Positions 25,872 to 34,170 of a DNA stretch of 64,000 nt are shown piece after piece. Source of the stretch: S010-25 sp964441285 (GTDB taxonomy: Bacteria > Pseudomonadota > Gammaproteobacteria > SZUA-229); contig CAYTUK010000008.1 in the NCBI GenBank assembly GCA_964441285.1, positions 1-64,000 on the forward strand, given 5' to 3'. The notes below the pieces were generated by a model, which saw only the letters and a list, made by a program, of their open reading frames with translations, ran no database searches and was not told where the DNA came from. Positions within the stretch are counted from its first letter, which is position 1. The number at the start of each line of letters is the position of its first letter. The translations under genes were made by a program, and so were the position numbers.

Positions 25872-26915
25872 TTACGCTTTCAGTGCAGCACCGAGTAATC
25901 GTGCAGTTACATCAACCACCGGGATGATTTGATCATAATTCATCCGCGCTGGCCCGATCACACCAACAACGCCCAACGTGGTTTCATCAATGTTATAAGT
26001 TGACGTAATCACGCTGCAGTCGCCCATGCCTTCAAACCCTGTTTCACTACCAATAAAAATTTTAACTCCTTCATTATGTACGCATCGGTTAAACAAATTC
26101 AACAATTCGTGTTTGTGGTCAAACATTTCAAATAATTGCTGTAGTTGAACCGGGTTTGTCGCAGTGTTGTAACGTAGCAGATTACTTTCCCCCTGTACGA
26201 TCAGGGTCGGGTCAGTCGAAAGGTTATCTGCATCCAGTGCTTTACCTGCCATGTCTACGGCATAATGCATGGCAGCATCAATATGTTTGCGTGTCTGGTC
26301 AAGATCTTTAACCATGCAGTCACGTATATTTTGCACATCCTCACCGCAAAAGTGCTGATTGAGGTAATTTGCGGCACTTTGCAGCTCATCGGCACTGTAT
26401 TCTCGTTCCATATGCAAGACTTTGTTCTGCACGTCTTTTTCATTAAGCACCAGAATAACCAGTACCCGATTTTCCGGCAGTAACAAAAACTCAATATGCC
26501 TGAGTACAAATTGCTCCGTTTTCGGTACACTCACAATCCCGGCCATGCGGGTTAGCTCAGAGACCAGTTGTGATGCCTGACTAATTAACTCTTCGTTATT
26601 TTGATCCGGGTCGAGCTGATGTTGCATTTTAGCCAACAAATCTTTTTTTAGTGGTTGCACTTCAAGAAAATGTTCGACAAACAGACGCAACCCCAATTCC
26701 GTTGGAATTCGTCCTGCCGATGTATGCGGGGCTTTAACCAGACCTTTTTTTTCCAGATCTGACATCACATTGCGAATTGTTGCCGAACTAATTTTAAGCT
26801 CCGCTTCTTCTGCCAGCCGCTTTGAACCAACTGGTTGACCATCACAGATATAACTGGCCACCAGTTGTTTTAACAGCGTAGCTGCGCGTTCAGAAATAAG
26901 TGGGGGAATGGTCAA
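25872..26915 (-). CDS. hrcA: Heat-inducible transcription repressor HrcA
   Basis: HrcA binds CIRCE operators and represses chaperone genes; GroEL is its usual co-factor. The N-terminal winged helix (LISERAATLLKQLVASYI, GQPVGSKRLAE, SSATIRNVMSDLEKKGLVKAPHTSAGRIPTELGLR, seen in pieces) is canonical, and the C-terminal GAF-like domain ends GVVGVIGPARMNYDQIIPVV. Length 347 is normal. A CIRCE element lies 84 bp upstream of its start, indicating autoregulation. Confidence 0.95.
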   Translation of the reverse strand: MTIPPLISERAATLLKQLVASYICDGQPVGSKRLAEEAELKISSATIRNVMSDLEKKGLVKAPHTSAGRIPTELGLRLFVEHFLEVQPLKKDLLAKMQHQLDPDQNNEELISQASQLVSELTRMAGIVSVPKTEQFVLRHIEFLLLPENRVLVILVLNEKDVQNKVLHMEREYSADELQSAANYLNQHFCGEDVQNIRDCMVKDLDQTRKHIDAAMHYAVDMAGKALDADNLSTDPTLIVQGESNLLRYNTATNPVQLQQLFEMFDHKHELLNLFNRCVHNEGVKIFIGSETGFEGMGDCSVITSTYNIDETTLGVVGVIGPARMNYDQIIPVVDVTARLLGAALKA

Positions 26916-26999
26916 TAGCGATTAATATAGGTGTCAAAAGAGGTGATTCGTAATGTAAATATAATGCTGCCAAAAAGTAAAAAATCAAGTGTCGAGTAA

Positions 27000-27026
27000 C
27001 TGGCACTCCAAACCAGAGAGTGCCAG
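27000..27026 (-). promoter_or_regulatory. CIRCE operator (HrcA binding site)
   Basis: A perfect inverted repeat CTGGCACTC, nine bases, GAGTGCCAG matches the CIRCE consensus TTAGCACTC-N9-GAGTGCTAA except for the outer bases. It lies just downstream of a sigma70 promoter reading toward hrcA, the expected position for repression. No second CIRCE is visible before grpE or dnaK. Confidence 0.9.
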
Positions 27027-27032
27027 CGTAAA

Positions 27033-27061
27033 ATTATGGTAGCAAACTGGTGACAGGTCAA
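27033..27061 (-). promoter_or_regulatory. Sigma70 promoter of hrcA
   Basis: On the minus strand TTGACC and CATAAT are separated by exactly 17 bp. The predicted start of transcription falls at the edge of or inside the CIRCE element, so bound HrcA would block it. Confidence 0.75.
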
Positions 27062-27211
27062 GCAAATTTATTAAATTAGCACGTTTTGATACGCGCTGAA
27101 TTAGCGATGGCAAAAAACTGAAATCAGGTGTAACCAAAACTGAATAGCGAGCATCCAATCATTTCAACCGTTCGTTGGGCACAGATCCAGCACTTATAGG
27201 AGAGATTGAGA

Positions 27212-27787
27212 ATGATAAATAAAAGAATATTAATTGGTGGTGCTCTGTTAGCGATCACCACGCTGACAGGCTGTCAGTCCATGATGAACAGTATGGGTAT
27301 GATCCCTATGGGGTCTAGCACCGACCAGAAGGATGCCGCACATTTATGGTCAGTTTTGGAACAGAACGATTTGGTTGGTGGTCATGCCATACGCGCTCGA
27401 ATTTATCCTGGTACCCCACCCCACGGGAAAATTCTGGAAACTTTGCATAAGCGTGTAACGGTTGATGGTCATACCGGCATTGCCATTATCAAACGCAATT
27501 ATCGTGGTGCTGATGCCACTCTTGCTTCGGTTAAAGCCCATCCTGAAAAATATTTGAAAGCAGTAACGGTTATGTTTAAGCGTAGAGCGGGCTATGATCC
27601 TGCAGACAAAAACTGGTTTTGGGCCAAATATAAACCTGATGGTAGCCTGTTTACCAAGAAAAAAATGATGATGGAAATCCCATTAGCTGGCCGCATTGCC
27701 AAGGGTAAAGCAGAAGGCTGTATCAGCTGCCACAGAGGCGCACCTGGCGGGGATTTTATATTTGGACAGAGCATCCCTTCATCGTAA
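27212..27787 (+). CDS. Cytochrome P460-family lipoprotein
   Basis: This 191-residue exported lipoprotein has the signal MINKRILIGGALLAITTLTG ending at lipobox Cys21. The rest matches the cytochrome P460 fold: YLKAVTVMFKRRAGYDP, then NWFWAKYKPDGSLF and AGRIAKGKAEGCISCH, where the CxxCH motif (about Cys170, Cys173, His174) covalently binds heme c. P460 proteins in nitrifiers oxidise hydroxylamine or detoxify NO; whether this one does is unknown. The open frame extends to a TTG at 27206, but AGGAGA at 27198-27203 is spaced 8 nt from the ATG at 27212. It is divergent from hrcA and followed by a hairpin. Confidence 0.82.
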   Translation: MINKRILIGGALLAITTLTGCQSMMNSMGMIPMGSSTDQKDAAHLWSVLEQNDLVGGHAIRARIYPGTPPHGKILETLHKRVTVDGHTGIAIIKRNYRGADATLASVKAHPEKYLKAVTVMFKRRAGYDPADKNWFWAKYKPDGSLFTKKKMMMEIPLAGRIAKGKAEGCISCHRGAPGGDFIFGQSIPSS

Positions 27788-27798
27788 GTGCGTAATAC

Positions 27799-27838
27799 TT
27801 TGTGATATCGGGACGATATTCCAACCCGGTATCACAAA
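27799..27838 (+). terminator. Inverted repeat after the P460 gene
   Basis: TTTGTGATATCGGG and CCCGGTATCACAAA form a 14-bp stem with one mismatch and a 12-nt loop, starting 11 bp after the stop codon. There is no T-run, so it is either a weak terminator, a mRNA-stabilising hairpin or a bidirectional signal. Confidence 0.5.
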
Positions 27839-28144
27839 CGGTCAGACTAGAAAGATAAAGTAATGCTGATTCCCCTTAGCCCAGATGTTTTATAAAAATA
27901 TTGAATTTTCCAAAAACTGCATAACGTTCATTGGTACCTGTCATTGATATCTGATGTACTTTCCTAATAGACTCGGTTTTTTTATTGTAATCATATTTCT
28001 CAGGTAGAATATTGAGCGGTCTTATGAAATATCCGGGTCAGCATGGATACCGAGTATTTTATTGGCATGTGGAATATAGGGGAATATGCCGGTTAGTTAT
28101 TCTTCGCTGGTTTCAGCCAATCGCTAACGGTTATAGAACTCAGG

Positions 28145-28153
28145 TGTTATAAT
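28145..28153 (+). promoter_or_regulatory. Extended -10 promoter for the FAD/Fe-S dehydrogenase gene
   Basis: TGTTATAAT is a perfect extended -10 (TGnTATAAT), 46 bp before the ATG at 28200. No good -35 hexamer is seen at 16-18 bp, which is acceptable for extended -10 promoters. Confidence 0.5.
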
Positions 28154-28199
28154 ACTTCGTTTCCAGATCACATCTTCAAGACACAATAACCTCGTCCAA

Positions 28200-31100
28200 A
28201 TGACTGCATCCAGCTCAAACAGAATTCGCGAAATACCCTACAATTACACCTCCTATTCTGATCGCGAAATTGTGATTCGTTTTTTAGGCGAAAAAAGCTG
28301 GCAAATGATTGAATCATTACGCCATTCGCGTCGTACTGGTCGTTCGGCTCGTATGTTGTTTGAAGTGCTCGGTGATATGTGGGTTATTACCCGCAACCCT
28401 TACGTTAACGACGATTTAATTAATACCCCACGGCGACGCAGTGCATTAATCACCGCCTTACAGCATCGACTATATCAGGTCGAAATGCGCGCAGATGGCA
28501 ATCAAATTGCGCTGCAACTACTTGGTTCAACCAGAAATGCCGTCCAGCAGTTTGACCATGATTTAACCGAACAATCTCAGTTGCGGCTAAAATGTCGGCG
28601 TGTGCTGGGCAAAGTAACGGCCCGCGACAATATCGATTTTAGTGGACTGGCGCGCGTTGCCCATTCTACCGATGCTACCGACTGGCGTATTGCCATGCCC
28701 TTTGTGGTCTTAAAACCAGACACTGAATTTGAAACCGCTGCGATTGTTCGCGCCTGTATAAAGTTGGGTTTGACGATTATTCCACGCGGTGGTGGTACAG
28801 GTTATACCGGCGGGGCGATTCCTCTGCATGCAAAAACAGCGGTGATTAATACAGAAAAGCTCGAATCGCTGAGTCATATACTCCAGCAAAAATTACCGCA
28901 ATCTGAAACCGCCGCGGGCACCGAAAAGCAGCATGCTGTAGTCGAGTGTGGTGCCGGGGTAATTACTCGCCGAGTTTCCGTACTGGCCGAAGAAAATGGA
29001 CTCGCTTTTGCCGTTGATCCAACCTCACAGGATGCCTCTACCATCGGGGGCAATATTTCAATGAATGCGGGGGGTAAAAAAGCCGTTATCTGGGGGACGA
29101 CACTGGATAACCTGCTCTCCTGGCGCATGGTTACAACAGACGGTCTGTGGATGGAAATCACTCGGCTCAATCACAATTTAGGTAAAATTCATGACCAGGA
29201 AAAGGTCTCATTCAGCATCCAGCACTTTAAAGAAGATGGCACAACACCCGCCAGTAAAGTCGAAATACTTAACTTGCCCGGTAGTCACTTTCGCAAGCCG
29301 GGGCTGGGTAAAGATGTAACCGATAAATACCTGTTTGGACTACCTGGCGTTCAAAAAGAAGGCTGTGATGGCCTGATTACTTCGGGCAAGTTTATTCTAC
29401 ACCGGATGCCACAATATATTCGTACCATCTGCCTGGAATTTTTTGGCACTGATCTCGCTAAAGCAGTCCCCGCCGTTGTTGAGATTAAAGACTTATTTGA
29501 TAATAACAACAAGGTCTTGCTAACCGGGCTTGAACATCTGGATGAACGTTATATTCGTGCGGTCAAATATACCACTAAAACAGCAGGGCATGGCCGGCCT
29601 AAAATGGTATTGCTCGCTGATATCTGTGCCGATGACGAAAACTCTGTTGATGACATGGCGGCACGGATTATTGCGCTGGTACAGGCACGCCATGCCGAAG
29701 GCTTTGTTGCCCTTAGTGCAGAAGCTCGTCAGCGTTTCTGGCTGGATCGAGCGCGTACCGCGGCCATCTCTGCACACACCAATGCATTTAAAATAAACGA
29801 AGATGTGGTTATCCCATTACCACGGCTAGCCGACTATAACCGTGGCATCGAGCGCATTAATATTGAGCAGTCCATTAATAATAAAATACAAATCTGTAGC
29901 GCCCTGCTCGATTACCTTAATGGTTCAATGGATGAAGCTCGACAGTTTGAAGATTATGATAACAGCGAAGAATCGCAGCAGATTATTAACCATAAGTGCC
30001 AGACTGCAATCACACTTATCACTGAAATTCATCAGCGCTGGATCAACATACTGGAACAACTTGATGCACCCGCACAGCAACAGGCAGCATTAATAACAGA
30101 AACCGTTATCAACAAAATCCAGTCAAACGATACACTGCTTGATCTGTTGCTGCGCCGTGACTATCGTATTTCCTATACACAGTTACTGAGTACACCACTA
30201 AGAGAAATTTTTACCGGCGAAGAAATGCAACCGGTGCGTAAAAAACTGGCTGCCATTCACCATGAAATTCGTGACTCGCGCCTGTTTGTTGCATTGCATA
30301 TGCATGCTGGTGATGGCAACGTACACACTAATATCCCTGTGCATTCTGAAAATTATACGATGATGCATGAGGCCGATAAAATTGTTGCTAAAATTATGGC
30401 ACTGGCTGTATCACTGGGTGGTGTTATCTCTGGCGAACATGGTATTGGCCTGACAAAAATTCAATACCTTAATGCTGAAAAACTGGCTGCATTTAAAAAG
30501 TATAAAAATACTGTTGATCCACATCAACATTTTAATAAAGATAAACTGCTTGCTAAATCCGGCCTTGACCTGGCTTATACACCTTCGCTTAGACTGCTAC
30601 AGCAGGAAGCAATTATTCTTGAAGACAGCAACCTGGGTCAACTCAATAATGAAATTAAAAACTGTCTACGCTGTGGTAAATGCAAACCTAAATGCATGAC
30701 CCATGTGCCTCGAGCTAATTTATATTATTCACCACGCGACAAAATTCTGGCCACCGGTTTATTGATTGAAGCTTTTCTGTATGAAGAACAAACTCGGCGC
30801 GGTGTATCACTATCACATTTTGATTCAATGAATGACATTGCCGACCACTGTACTACCTGTCACAAGTGTCTAAATCCCTGTCCGGTTAATATTGATTTTG
30901 GTGACGTGTCGATTCACATGCGCAATATCCTTCACCATCGGGGTAAGAAAAAAACGTCTATTGCCGGAAAAGCGGCTATTATATTTTTAAATATGAAAGC
31001 CCCTTTTGCGGTTAAAGCCATGCGCTTAATGCTGGCACAGGGTGGTTTTCTAGGAATAAATATCGGGCATTTTTTTGCTCGGAACTTTGGCCTGCTGGGT

Positions 31101-32075
31101 AAAAAAAATCGCATTCCACCAAGTACCACTGGTAAAACTAAAACCACCACTCAAATCGTTAACCTGGTGAGAAAACCCATTCGTGTTGCGGTACCACGTA
31201 AAACCAGCCGTGCCTTACTCAACCTTGAAGATGATCGTTATATCGCGATTATTCGTGACCCAAAAAAAAATCACGAGCAGTCTGATGCAGTATTTTATTT
31301 CCCTGGTTGTGGCTCTGAACGCCTGTTTAGCCAAATTGCGATGGCGACTTTAAATATGCTTTACACTGCGGGTGTGCAGACAGTTTTACCACCGGGTTAT
31401 CTATGTTGTGGTTATCCACAAATAGCTGCAGGTCTGGCGGATAAAGGCCAGGCAATGACGACTGAGAATCGTGTTCTGTTCTACCGCATTGCAACCACCT
31501 TAAATTATCTTGATATAAAAACCGTGATTGTTTCCTGCGGCACCTGTATGGATCAGTTATTAAAATACGAGTTCGAACGTATTTTTCCTGGCTGCCGTTT
31601 ACTGGATATTCATGAATATTTGATGGAAAAAGGCATTAGCGTAAAACAGGCGGATGCAAGTAGTTATATCTATCATACGCCCTGCCATAATCCGATGAAA
31701 ACTTACAATCCATCCGAGGTAACCAGTCACCTGCTAAAAAAAGAGGCGCTTATTTCTGATCGCTGTTGTGGTGAAGCTGGTACATTGGGAACTTCCCGCC
31801 CAGATATTGCCGAACAATTACATTACCGTAAACAGGAAGAACTAAGCAGTATTCTTTTTAAGGCCACAGGCAAAAATACCGTTAAAAATAATACCGTAAA
31901 ATTATTAACTTCATGCCCCGCCTGCCAGCAGGGGCTGGCACGTTACGCCGATGATACGGGGTTAAAAACCGACTACGTTGTCATCGAGATGTCAAAACAG
32001 CTGCAGGGAGATACCTGGGAAAAAGACTTTATTGCCAAAGCAAATAATGGAGGCATTGAGCGAGTACTTTTATAG
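28200..32075 (+). CDS. FAD-linked dehydrogenase with Fe-S and CCG domains (YdiJ/GlcD-GlcF-like fusion, N-terminal DUF3683)
   Basis: This 1291-residue multidomain oxidoreductase probably oxidises a 2-hydroxy acid such as D-lactate or D-2-hydroxyglutarate. In order: an N-terminal region of about 170 residues typical of DUF3683 proteins; an FAD-binding type 4 domain (PRGGGTGYTGG at about 198; DPTSQDASTIGGNISMNAGG at about 277); an FAD-oxidase C-terminal domain (LHMHAGDGNVHTN, ISGEHGIGLTK); two 4Fe-4S motifs (CLRCGKCKPKC and CTTCHKCLNPC); and two cysteine-rich CCG domains (FPGCGS ... CCGYPQ, then HTPCHNP ... CCGEAGTLG). E. coli YdiJ has the FAD plus Fe-S layout in about 1018 residues but not this N-terminus. 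It is monocistronic, and its end overlaps the convergent lolD by 6 nt. Confidence 0.85.
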   Translation: MTASSSNRIREIPYNYTSYSDREIVIRFLGEKSWQMIESLRHSRRTGRSARMLFEVLGDMWVITRNPYVNDDLINTPRRRSALITALQHRLYQVEMRADGNQIALQLLGSTRNAVQQFDHDLTEQSQLRLKCRRVLGKVTARDNIDFSGLARVAHSTDATDWRIAMPFVVLKPDTEFETAAIVRACIKLGLTIIPRGGGTGYTGGAIPLHAKTAVINTEKLESLSHILQQKLPQSETAAGTEKQHAVVECGAGVITRRVSVLAEENGLAFAVDPTSQDASTIGGNISMNAGGKKAVIWGTTLDNLLSWRMVTTDGLWMEITRLNHNLGKIHDQEKVSFSIQHFKEDGTTPASKVEILNLPGSHFRKPGLGKDVTDKYLFGLPGVQKEGCDGLITSGKFILHRMPQYIRTICLEFFGTDLAKAVPAVVEIKDLFDNNNKVLLTGLEHLDERYIRAVKYTTKTAGHGRPKMVLLADICADDENSVDDMAARIIALVQARHAEGFVALSAEARQRFWLDRARTAAISAHTNAFKINEDVVIPLPRLADYNRGIERINIEQSINNKIQICSALLDYLNGSMDEARQFEDYDNSEESQQIINHKCQTAITLITEIHQRWINILEQLDAPAQQQAALITETVINKIQSNDTLLDLLLRRDYRISYTQLLSTPLREIFTGEEMQPVRKKLAAIHHEIRDSRLFVALHMHAGDGNVHTNIPVHSENYTMMHEADKIVAKIMALAVSLGGVISGEHGIGLTKIQYLNAEKLAAFKKYKNTVDPHQHFNKDKLLAKSGLDLAYTPSLRLLQQEAIILEDSNLGQLNNEIKNCLRCGKCKPKCMTHVPRANLYYSPRDKILATGLLIEAFLYEEQTRRGVSLSHFDSMNDIADHCTTCHKCLNPCPVNIDFGDVSIHMRNILHHRGKKKTSIAGKAAIIFLNMKAPFAVKAMRLMLAQGGFLGINIGHFFARNFGLLGKKNRIPPSTTGKTKTTTQIVNLVRKPIRVAVPRKTSRALLNLEDDRYIAIIRDPKKNHEQSDAVFYFPGCGSERLFSQIAMATLNMLYTAGVQTVLPPGYLCCGYPQIAAGLADKGQAMTTENRVLFYRIATTLNYLDIKTVIVSCGTCMDQLLKYEFERIFPGCRLLDIHEYLMEKGISVKQADASSYIYHTPCHNPMKTYNPSEVTSHLLKKEALISDRCCGEAGTLGTSRPDIAEQLHYRKQEELSSILFKATGKNTVKNNTVKLLTSCPACQQGLARYADDTGLKTDYVVIEMSKQLQGDTWEKDFIAKANNGGIERVLL

Positions 32076-32768
32076 CCGCAAAGCCAGCTCACCATCGTCC
32101 AGGTTATAAACGGTTTTCATTCTTGCTGAAATGGCTAAATCATGTGTAACAATTACCAACGCTGTGTTAAACAGAGTGTTTAATTGCATAATTAATTCGA
32201 TGGACTGTTCAGCGCTACTGCGATCAAGATTGCCTGTCGGCTCATCCGCAAAAATACAGTCAGGTCGATGGATGACAGCACGGGCAATTGCGGTACGCTG
32301 ACGCTCACCACCGGATAATTCGCTGGGTCGATGCTGCAGACGATTACCCAGCCCAACCTCGGTTAACATAGCGGTGGCTTTTTGTGCTGCAATTGCTGCC
32401 TTCTCACCAGCAATGAGTAATGGCATGGCAACATTTTCCAGCGCAGTAAACTCAGGCAATAAGTGATGAAATTGGTAAACAAAACCCAGATGTTGATTAC
32501 GGATTTTACCGCGCTTTTTTTCATTTAATTTTTCAATGTCCTGCCCGTTTAACAACACCTTACCGGTGGAGGCATCATCTAGCCCGCCGAGTATATTTAA
32601 CAACGTGGTTTTGCCTGAACCGGACGCACCAACTATCGCAATGGTATCGCCTGCATGAATGGTAAAATTTATATTTTTCAGCACCTGTAACTCACGCCCG
32701 GTACCATCTTCATAATGTTTACCGAGCGCCTGGGTTTCAAGGCTAAAGGGTGGAGCTGGCTGTTTCAT
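32070..32768 (-). CDS. lolD: Lipoprotein-releasing ABC transporter ATP-binding protein LolD
   Basis: LolD powers extraction of outer-membrane lipoproteins from the inner membrane. The Walker A (GASGSGKTTLLNILGGLD), the ABC signature (LSGGERQRTAIARA) and Walker B (CIFADEPTGNLD) are standard. Length 232 (E. coli 233). It follows the permease gene lolC/E by 13 bp. Related MacB-type ATPases look alike, but the neighbour decides. Confidence 0.93.
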   Translation of the reverse strand: MKQPAPPFSLETQALGKHYEDGTGRELQVLKNINFTIHAGDTIAIVGASGSGKTTLLNILGGLDDASTGKVLLNGQDIEKLNEKKRGKIRNQHLGFVYQFHHLLPEFTALENVAMPLLIAGEKAAIAAQKATAMLTEVGLGNRLQHRPSELSGGERQRTAIARAVIHRPDCIFADEPTGNLDRSSAEQSIELIMQLNTLFNTALVIVTHDLAISARMKTVYNLDDGELALRL

Positions 32769-32781
32769 ATAATCCCGTCAC

Positions 32782-34029
32782 TTATTCGTAACGTAGCGCC
32801 TGTGCAGGAAGTGTTTTAGATGCGCGCCAGGCAGGAAAAATGGTGGCCAGAATAGTCACCCCAAATGCAGACAGGCCATAAGTCATCACTTCGCTGAATT
32901 TTACATCAGAGGTAATACTGCTTACATAATACACATTCGAAGGTAAAAAATCGGTATGGAATAACTTCTCTAGCCACGAAACAATCTCAAAAATATTGAC
33001 GGCAACGGGTACACCAAGCCCAATCCCAATTAAGGTCCCAAACAGGCCGATAAAAGCCCCCTGGACAATAAAAATTTGCATAATGCTGCCCGGACTCATT
33101 CCCATTGCACGCAGAATGGCAATATCAGCCTGCTTGTCGGTTACACTCATCATCAGGGTGGAAACAATATTTAATGCTGCCACAGAAACCATCATGAGTA
33201 GGATAATAAACATTACTGTCTTTTCTGTTTTTAATGCCTGAAAGAAATTTCGGTGCAGTTGCGACCAGTCACGTATCCAGTAGTCGGGGCCAAATACTTT
33301 TTTCAGTTCTGCGGTTATACGCGGTGCTTCAAATAAGTTTTTCAATTTAATCCGCACACCAGTTACTTTGTTTTTCAGCTGAAACAGTTTTGCAGCATCA
33401 CCCATGTAAACATAGGCCATCGCACTGTCGAATTCATGCATACCAACTTCAAACACACCAACCACTCGGAAACGGCGTAATCTTGGCATCACACCCACCG
33501 CTGTAACATTGATTTGTGGTGTGATCACGGTAACGCGGTCACCCTTGTAAAGCCCAAGCGTGTTGGCCAGCTCACTGCCGAGTATAATGCCATATTCACC
33601 GGCTTTTAAATTTTTCAAATTCCCCGAAATCATTTTACTTTCAATCGTGGAGACTGTTTCTTCATCTCCAGGCAAAATTCCACGGATAATCGAACCACTC
33701 ACACGGCGACCGTTGGTTAACATCACTTCTTTTTGAATGTAAGGTGCGGCCGCAACAACCGCCTTATTTTTATCCACCGTTTTAGCCACTTCTTTCCAGT
33801 TTTGCAGGAGGCCGTCATAATTAGAAACGGTTATATGTGATGTCATACTTAAGGTGCGATTGCGTAATTCGTCCCCAAAACCATTCATCACTGACAAAAC
33901 AACAATTAATGCAAAGACTCCCAGGGCAACACCTGCAATGGAAATAAAGGCAATAAAGGAAACAAACTGGCTTTGACGCCGTGCACGAATGTAACGTAAA
34001 CCAATAAATAATTCTTTAGGCTGAAACAT
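32782..34029 (-). CDS. lolC: Lipoprotein-releasing system transmembrane protein LolC/LolE
   Basis: This is an inner-membrane permease with one N-terminal transmembrane helix (FIAFISIAGVALGVFALIV), a large periplasmic domain, and three C-terminal helices (MFIILLMMVSVAALNIV and following; GAFIGLFGTLIGIGLGVP). The conserved RAMGMSPGSIMQIF coupling loop is present. The open frame begins at 34083, but MFQPKELFIGLRYIRARR at 34029 is the family start (415 residues). Only one permease gene accompanies lolD, so the transporter may be a homodimer of a LolF-like hybrid, or a second permease lies elsewhere. Confidence 0.9.
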   Translation of the reverse strand: MFQPKELFIGLRYIRARRQSQFVSFIAFISIAGVALGVFALIVVLSVMNGFGDELRNRTLSMTSHITVSNYDGLLQNWKEVAKTVDKNKAVVAAAPYIQKEVMLTNGRRVSGSIIRGILPGDEETVSTIESKMISGNLKNLKAGEYGIILGSELANTLGLYKGDRVTVITPQINVTAVGVMPRLRRFRVVGVFEVGMHEFDSAMAYVYMGDAAKLFQLKNKVTGVRIKLKNLFEAPRITAELKKVFGPDYWIRDWSQLHRNFFQALKTEKTVMFIILLMMVSVAALNIVSTLMMSVTDKQADIAILRAMGMSPGSIMQIFIVQGAFIGLFGTLIGIGLGVPVAVNIFEIVSWLEKLFHTDFLPSNVYYVSSITSDVKFSEVMTYGLSAFGVTILATIFPAWRASKTLPAQALRYE

Positions 34030-34170
34030 GAACTTATTACCGGAACAGATAAAAATATCTACTGAATGTATAAACTTGCACACATCTTACCATACAGAGC
34101 AGTGAATCAATAGCGCACCACTTTGTCATTAATGGCTTTTTTAACTAAATGGTCAATGTGTTTTTATGCT

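Larger units (their letters stand above)
27788..28199. other. 412-bp intergenic region with hairpin, possible decayed coding trace and promoter
   Basis: The left end holds the P460 hairpin and the right end an extended -10 element for the downstream dehydrogenase. Between about 27847 and 28015 the minus strand reads protein-like text in two frames: a segment with MTGTNERYAVFGKFNIF, and in another frame FYKTSGLRGISITLSF ending at a stop. A single frameshift would join them. This may be a decayed gene end, but I recognise no family and it could be chance. Confidence 0.3.

Noticed and set aside
25739..25927. 62-codon open frame upstream of hrcA's stop
   Set aside because: It is a translation of repeat copy G running into the end of hrcA, with no ribosome site.
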